A stretch of 64,000 nucleotides of DNA from contig NW_026705219.1 in the NCBI RefSeq assembly GCF_029867415.1, positions 457,501 to 521,500 of the forward strand, given 5' to 3'. Made by a program: the position numbers and the translations under genes. Every line of letters begins with the position of its first letter. The stretch's first letter is position 1. This document shows positions 58,801-64,000 of this stretch, piece by piece. Below the pieces are notes generated by a model, which was not told where the DNA came from, did not search any database, and saw only the letters and a list, made by a program, of their open reading frames with translations. The DNA comes from Vicia villosa. Taxonomy: Eukaryota > Streptophyta > Magnoliopsida > Fabales > Fabaceae.

Positions 58801-59043
58801 CACTAACATCAAGCGCAGCCCCTATCTTGACTTCTCGGACTTGCTCTTTAGTGCCAACATTTAACATCTCAATTGCCTCCTGATGCGGCTGAATCGCTTT
58901 CTTTTTTTCCTGTTTCAACAATCTGGCCAACTCATCAGGAAGGTCACAATCTTCATAAGCTTCCTCCTCGGCTTGGTAGATCGGATTGTCAAAATCATAA
59001 TAAGCAATAGCGGAACTGTTACCAATGGAATCCGTGGTAGTGG
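55840..59043 (-). pseudogene. Element F pol (protease-RT linker, RT, two RNase H domains, integrase)
   Basis: Minus strand, N to C. The linker (59040-58670) has SIGNSSAIAYYDFDNPIYQ and YADIFAWSYEDMPGLD. RT (58639-58187) lacks the DYRDLN block but has FMDGFSGYNQI, MPFGLKNAGA and YVDDMIAKS. In-frame TAG codons precede RT (about 58664) and follow YVDD (58187). The 723-codon frame (58186-56015) has the RT thumb, a degenerate first RNase H, then a second RNase H (D289, E328, D351, D401: LVFDGASN, MVEYEA, YGDSNLV, LVDALA), then integrase with zinc finger ligands, D579 (GIDMIG), D640 (TDNGS) and E676. The second RNase H defines the Tat/Ogre lineage. After HGYRTF the frame breaks; integrase resumes to PGDL at 55840. 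Gag and protease are missing. Confidence 0.93.
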
Positions 59044-60546
59044 TGTTGCACCCCAAAATTTGCCATCTTTATTTGAGCTATAAGTTAATGATGACGTTTA
59101 TTTCATCATTCAAAAATTGAAGAAAAATAATAAAGAGTTTTCAGGGGTTTATGAAGATAAGGTGTGAAAAATGGTTTAAACAGTGTAACTACGAGAAAAT
59201 TCGCAAGTTCTATTTGGAAGGTGATATGAGCTAAGTTCCCGCGATGTCCCAACTGTTTCGACGGTATCTACAACTTTCGTGTTCAGCTCGGAAGCCAATT
59301 CTTTGAGGAATGTTGTCAAATTTGCAAGTTACATGAGATTTCGCAGTGAAAAACAGTGCTGAATGTAGGGTTTCGGACCTCGGAAAATTCATATCTCACA
59401 ATCCGCTCGTCGGGTTTGCTTGAAAATTTAACTGGAGCTCCGTACCATCATTACCATGATTTCATATGTTCGGACCAAAGGCCAATTATGCACGGAAAAT
59501 TCCCAGAATTTTAAGGATTGTCGCGTTGTTTCGGTAAAAAGTGTGTTTTCGAGTATGTCGCGCCGAGTTCGAAAATTCATAACTCCTTCGATTTTTATCG
59601 TATGAAGTCCATTCCGGCGGCATTCTCTCAGAAATTTCGTTAGCTTCGATTCTTCGTCACACATACTTGTTCAGATTATTAGCCGGAGATAGGGTTTTGT
59701 CGAGTTCTTTGAGCGGTACTCACGAAATTTCGCACAGTCGCGCCAGATGAATCGACGTTTCTCGTCATTCAAACGCGCGTAATTTCTTCGTCGCTTATCG
59801 GATCGAGACGATTCTCGCGGCAACGAGTCACAAATTTGGTCATCTTCATAGTGGCATTGGTTTCGTGCCGGAATTCAGAGCCGAACCGAGTTTCCTTAAA
59901 AACGAGCCAAAATAAGGCGCATCGAGGGCAATTTGGGCATTTCGCGTTGACATTATATAAACATTTTGCTCTTCACCAATCAATGGGGGACTCTCATAAT
60001 TTCAATTCACCAATTTTTCACAAACACTTTCTCTCAATTCTCTCTCAATTCCCTTGGATCAAAACCACAAATCACATAAAACTTTCATCAAAATTCATCA
60101 ATCTTCATCAAGATCAAGAACATGGATTGAAGAATCAAGATCGGAAGTTTGAATTTCTCTTCCTCCTTCCACATAGAGTTGCGCACCCTCTCTCTCTCAC
60201 TTCAGATTTCGCGTTCGAATTCGTGTCGCGTTCGTGTCGTGTTCGTGTTCGTATCGTGTTCGTGTTCGCGCTTCGGTTAGATCTTCATTCGGTAAGCTTT
60301 CGGATCTTGAATTAAGTGCTTGATTGTTGATCGTTATATGAATTTAGATCTAGATCCTTATCTTGTTCTTGATTAATGGATGATTGATGATGATTGATCG
60401 GTGAATTTGCTCATCTTTTGCTCGAATTAGTCGTGTTCATGTGAATCTCGTTTGAATTTGATGTTTGATTGCATGTAATTGATATCCGTTGATGATGAAT
60501 TGTAATATTCGTGTATGGATCCTTGATTCGTTGATTGATTTTGTGT
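59044..60546 (+). repeat. H: truncated Tat/Ogre-type LTR of the same family as F, plus strand
   Basis: Starts tgttgcaccccaaaatttgcc at 59044, directly next to F pol, in the opposite orientation to F. Homology with the F LTR runs to about 60292 (..agatcttcattcg), after which the two differ. It has a TATA box at 59954-59960 and a leader with ..ttcgtgttcgtatcgtg-type repeats. The LTR's last 1.2 kb are absent; a new LTR starts at 60547. The preceding ggtagtgg lacks a polypurine tract, so this is the 5' LTR of an insertion into F, or a rearranged F LTR. Confidence 0.75.
59954..59960 (+). promoter_or_regulatory. TATA box of LTR H
   Basis: tatataa in gacattatataaacatttt, matching the F LTR box. Confidence 0.6.
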
Positions 60547-61097
60547 TGTTATACCCCAAAATTTGCCCGCATCTTTTTTCAAGAAAACTTCAATCTAAAA
60601 ATTAAGAGTTTCATATAATCTTGGATTTTTATTTCATAAATATCCTGATTTATGAGTACTTGATTTTTAAGAATTTTTCTAATACGGTATTTTGGCTCGC
60701 TGTTGAATTTATTCTTACACAAACGCCAAGTACTGTTTATTACTTCACACACGCTATTTATTTGGGATTTATTTACAGATAAATAGTACTGACGCAATTG
60801 GTACAGAATTAAATCTTTTGCAGGCTCAGATTCCGGGGATTTAAACTGTACTGGTAACAAGTAAATTATTATTAATTTTTGTTTCCCACCAATTTTTGTA
60901 CTATATTCCATTATTTTCATAATCTTTTCCTTTCTTTTCAAATCTCTTTCTTTCAAAATCAAATCCTAACTTTATTCTATACATCTCTCTTTTTTCCAAC
61001 ACTATCATACACTTTCTTTCAAATCCTACTTCCACTCAAATTTTCCTTTTGTACGGAATCACTTCATTCCCCAACGTCTCTATCCTTCTTTTCATTC

Positions 61098-61106
61098 TAT
61101 AAATAC
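61098..61106 (+). promoter_or_regulatory. TATA box of LTR I
   Basis: tataaatac in cattctataaatacctctc. A start site about 30 bp downstream would leave a pyrimidine-rich leader of roughly 70 nt before the ATG at 61198. Confidence 0.6.
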
Positions 61107-61197
61107 CTCTCATTTTTTCCATAAAATCTCACATCAAATTCTAACTCCTCTCTCAAATTTCTACTTCATATTCATTCTCTCTTCTTCCCCAGCAAAA

Positions 61198-61365
61198 ATG
61201 GCGAAGCGGATGGAAACGTGTTTTCTTATGGTCATCACCGTCGTGGTGGTAATCATGTCCTTCTTCTGTCTGCATAGTCCTGAAAAATGTGGACCTGGGA
61301 TGTTTACACTCCCAATCATCTACATGTTATTATTTGTAGCTTGGGTTATTAATCGTCATTCTTAA
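61198..61365 (+). CDS. Small two-membrane-segment protein encoded in LTR I (55 aa)
   Basis: An ORF of 55 codons, MAKRMETCFL... to ...INRHS, then TAA. The ATG is in a strong plant context (cagcaaaaATGGCG) and is the first after a TATA box 100 bp upstream. Two hydrophobic stretches stand out: residues about 8-24 (FLMVITVVVVIMSFFCL) and about 37-51 (TLPIIYMLLFVAWVI), separated by a short hydrophilic turn (HSPEKCGPGM) with a Cys-Gly-Pro-Gly. Both ends are short and basic (AKR; NRH). This predicts a membrane hairpin. I do not recognise the protein family. Placement right after the LTR promoter means it would be translated from the 5' end of every transcript started here. Chance is possible at this length, but hydrophobic pattern, start context and promoter spacing argue for a real gene. 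Confidence 0.45.
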   Translation: MAKRMETCFLMVITVVVVIMSFFCLHSPEKCGPGMFTLPIIYMLLFVAWVINRHS

Positions 61366-64000
61366 AGTTTGTCGTATCTTTTATTTTTTAATAACGTACC
61401 GTTCACTCGTCGTACTGTTCATTATAGTATGTAATATTTGTACTGTCAGTATTAAATGTCGTACTATTTGTCGTACTGTTGCTTAATTATCCAGATAATA
61501 TTTTGTGTGTTTTCTGCCAGTTAAATATTTATTTTTTCTGTGCATTAAATGTTTTTCAGGGTTATTATCGGTAATTTTGCTCGCATACAGTATTTATTAT
61601 TTATTTATTACGTCTGTGTTTTTCTAACAACTCATGTAAATAAATTTTCACCATTAACATAACAAAAAACAAAAAGAAAAAATTAACTTTGACTGTTGAA
61701 TTTTTACTCTAACTGCTACATTAATGCCCGGACAGTCAGTTGACAGTCAAACCCGCTGACAGTCCAATTCTCTGTGTTTTGTACCATCAATCAAATCAAT
61801 CTTTTTCATTTCAAAATTCTAAGATTTTTGTTCTAGAAGTCTTCTGAATATCACATGATTAGCAGAGACTCAGTACTGCACAAAAATCAGGTACGCTTAA
61901 CTATCTCCTACACAAACAGTCCCTAACTAGGGTTTTCTTGTTTTTTTAGGAGAACAAGTTTTTGAGACCTCAAATGCATGTCATGGACCTCCATATATCT
62001 CAAAGTACCACCATGCAAATTTTCAAACTTCAATTCGCTCAGACGCACAGTCAGCAGCTCAAACAGTCAATAGACGACCCGTTTGACCAAAAAAGTCAAC
62101 AGACAGTCAAAAATGAATTTTTTTGTCAACATCCATATTTTGTCAAAGGATTCATCATTTGATCATTGTTTGATCATAATTCATCAAGGAAAGATCAAAA
62201 ATCAACAAAACTCTAAGTTTCAAAATTAGGGTTTTCTCCTAAAAAGTCAACTGAACTTTGACTGGTCATAACTCTCTCATCCTTCATCCAAAAAATTAAA
62301 ACCAAAGCTCATTTTGAAAGAAATTCAATTATCTTTCAAATGCAATTTGTCCCATGGTCATTAGATTCACCATTTGAAAAATATGAATCAAGACATTACA
62401 GGTCATTTTCAAAGTCAACAAAAAGTCACTTTTTTCAAAAGGACACACAAGGAGCATGGAAAATTATTTTGATATGAGACCAAAGACATTGGTTATAGGA
62501 CTCTTTGAGGTTTCCAAAAAGTACAAGAACTCCTTCATATGATAAAAATTGAGGGATTTATGCCTTGTTGAAGTTGACCATTTTTTGGGAAAATGCATGA
62601 AATCAACATTGATCAAAAATGTTTTTTTTTCCAAAAGGGGCCAAGTTTTCATGATCCAAACATGTTCCCCATAATGTGAAGGGCCTCCCACGACCAAGCC
62701 AAGGCCCATAGCATTTTTGTTCTTTTTTTGGTTTAATTTTATCACATTTAAGATTAAATTAAAAAAGGAAATGGAAGGATAATATGTAGCTTAGTTTTTA
62801 AGCATGAGTCATCAAAGAACATTCAAAGCTCTGCCCTAAGAGGATAGTACAGCAGAAGAGAGTGGAAAAATCAAGCCATGGTTGCTTGAATTCAAAGCTA
62901 CATATGATATAATATTCAAAAATTCAACAAAGCACTTATTGCTTCTTAGCTTAGTTTCTAAGTGCTTCTTTGACTATAAATGAAGTATAACACTTCATCA
63001 ATAGAGGAGACACGAATTTAGGACCAGACATATGCTTGTACCATGCTTGTAATCACTTGAAATTTTCAAAGAAATTCAAAATTCGAATTCTGAGATTAAG
63101 CCATTTTCAATACAAAATAAACACTCAAACACAATCCTTAAGCATCACTGAATCTATCCCAATCAGTTTCAAGCTTTGAAACTCCAAGAATCGAGCTTTA
63201 TAGCTCACGGTTTGTCCAAACCTAAATCACTTCATAGCTGATCATTCATGCATCTTTAACAAGATGTAATCATATATTTGAATTTAGTTTATTGTTCTGA
63301 TCATTTCTGGATGGTTAATTGAAGTTTGAACATGTATCCACGAAAATACCATTTTAGGGTTCTTGAACTTAATTTTAGGGTTTTTCGTTAGAGGCAAAAT
63401 TAGACAAAATAAAGGGCATGGTTGAACTCAGTAGATCATGACGAGTCAAATGAACAGGTCGCGAAAAATTTCTATACACGTTTACCCCTATTCGTTATTT
63501 TGCAGGATTGATGCTCACATATTACAGCGCTTTTGAAAACAAACGCTGTTAAAAGAGGAGTCTGGAGGTTGAAGACGAAGACGTGGCTTGCCCTGGTTGG
63601 TTGATTTGCGCGCGCTGTGTTTAAAACTCAGACCAATCACATGCGTTGCTTTCCACTATCTTATCATGAGCTCTATGATCTCAGCCATTAGATTTCATTA
63701 ATTCAAAATCCAACGCTCTAGCCTTGCCAGTCCATGCTATAGACTCTATTATCCACCACACCTGATCATTGTTTTATATATTATCTATTTTATTTTATTT
63801 TATTTTCTTCATAAAATTAATTTAAAATAGTTTCAAAAATAAAAAAATATAATAAATATATTTTTAGGTTTCTAAAATAATCTATTATTTTTTGACATAA
63901 AATATTTTATTTTTTCTTAAATATTAAAATATTTTATATAATTAATTAGTATATATTTATATATTTGCTTCTTAATTATTTTAACCAATCTAAAAATCAT

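Larger units (their letters stand above)
60547..64000 (+). repeat. I: long Tat/Ogre-type LTR, continuing past the window
   Basis: Starts tgttataccccaaaatttgcccgc at 60547 and shows no end before 64000. Interior features fit very long Ogre-type LTRs of legumes: repeated gtcaac/gtcaaa strings (61680-62440) and AT-rich stretches. A TATA box (61098) and a small ORF (61198) lie 0.55-0.8 kb in. No primer-binding site or gag is within the window, so whether it is a solo LTR or the left end of an element is open. Confidence 0.65.

Noticed and set aside
59836..60315. 159-codon ORF in LTR H, also open in the F LTR (41463-41906 minus)
   Set aside because: It spans the TATA box, so a transcript would start inside it; the copy in F lacks the internal ATG that H has at 59983. 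Openness is explained by LTR homology.
60879..61124. 81-codon Phe/Ser-rich ORF upstream of the small LTR I gene
   Set aside because: Runs through the TATA box and is a translation of pyrimidine-rich U3 sequence.
61962..62162. 66-codon ORF in LTR I
   Set aside because: Gln/Ser-rich reading of gtcaac/cagtca repeats, no promoter-proximal position, no supportive context.

Overview
This window is a repeat-dense stretch of a large plant nuclear genome. It most likely comes from a legume of the Fabeae/IRLC type (pea, vetch, lentil or clover relatives). That is an inference from the mix of element families: SIRE/Maximus-type Ty1/copia elements with an env-like third gene, Tat/Ogre-type Ty3/gypsy elements with very long LTRs and a second RNase H, a CACTA transposon, a hAT-type MITE built from repeated 'gcctggcc' motifs, and a tRNA-derived SINE of a kind familiar from Medicago-like genomes. 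I see no intact host gene. Essentially all coding capacity belongs to transposable elements, most of it broken.

Layout, left to right. 1-1409 is AT-rich sequence with nothing recognisable. 1410-6356 is a complete CACTA-type element (14 bp terminal inverted repeats, 3 bp target duplication) with no visible transposase; it carries a captured fragment of a MATE transporter gene that still has its intron. 6357-7619 is AT-rich and holds a degraded tRNA-derived repeat. 7620-8895 is a solo SIRE-like LTR with a 5 bp duplication. 8896-10973 and 22948-about 23320 are two halves of one minus-strand LINE, split by element A.

Element A (10974-22947) is a full-length SIRE-type element with a 5 bp duplication. 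Its 5' LTR later received a hAT-type MITE, which in turn received a SINE, so four insertion layers can be ordered from target duplications. About 23320-27000 is a truncated minus-strand SIRE-like element (D). 27001-27489 is a gypsy gag remnant. 27490-about 33905 is a badly decayed SIRE-like element (B). About 33905-38043 is a gypsy derivative (E) with a two-module gag end, no pol and a long repeat-filled 3' region ending at a polypurine tract and an LTR start. 38044-40174 is the pol end of another SIRE1-like copia (G).

40175-59043 is a minus-strand Tat/Ogre-type element (F): a 2.5 kb 3' LTR, a 3.2 kb repeat-rich 3' region, then pol. It is interrupted inside the C-terminal part of integrase by element C (46048-55834), a full-length SIRE-type element with near-identical LTRs and a 5 bp duplication. 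At 59044 an LTR of the same family as F's runs on the plus strand (H), cut at 60547 by the start of a different, very long Tat/Ogre-type LTR (I) that continues past the window edge. LTR I holds a promoter followed by a 55-codon ORF for a small two-membrane-segment protein, the most distinctive coding candidate here.

Within the copia elements the genes work as usual for LTR retrotransposons: gag makes the particle, pol supplies protease, integrase, reverse transcriptase and RNase H, and the third ORF has an unknown, env-like position. All positions and motifs were read by eye from the sequence. Family names rest on general knowledge of these lineages; no search was run.
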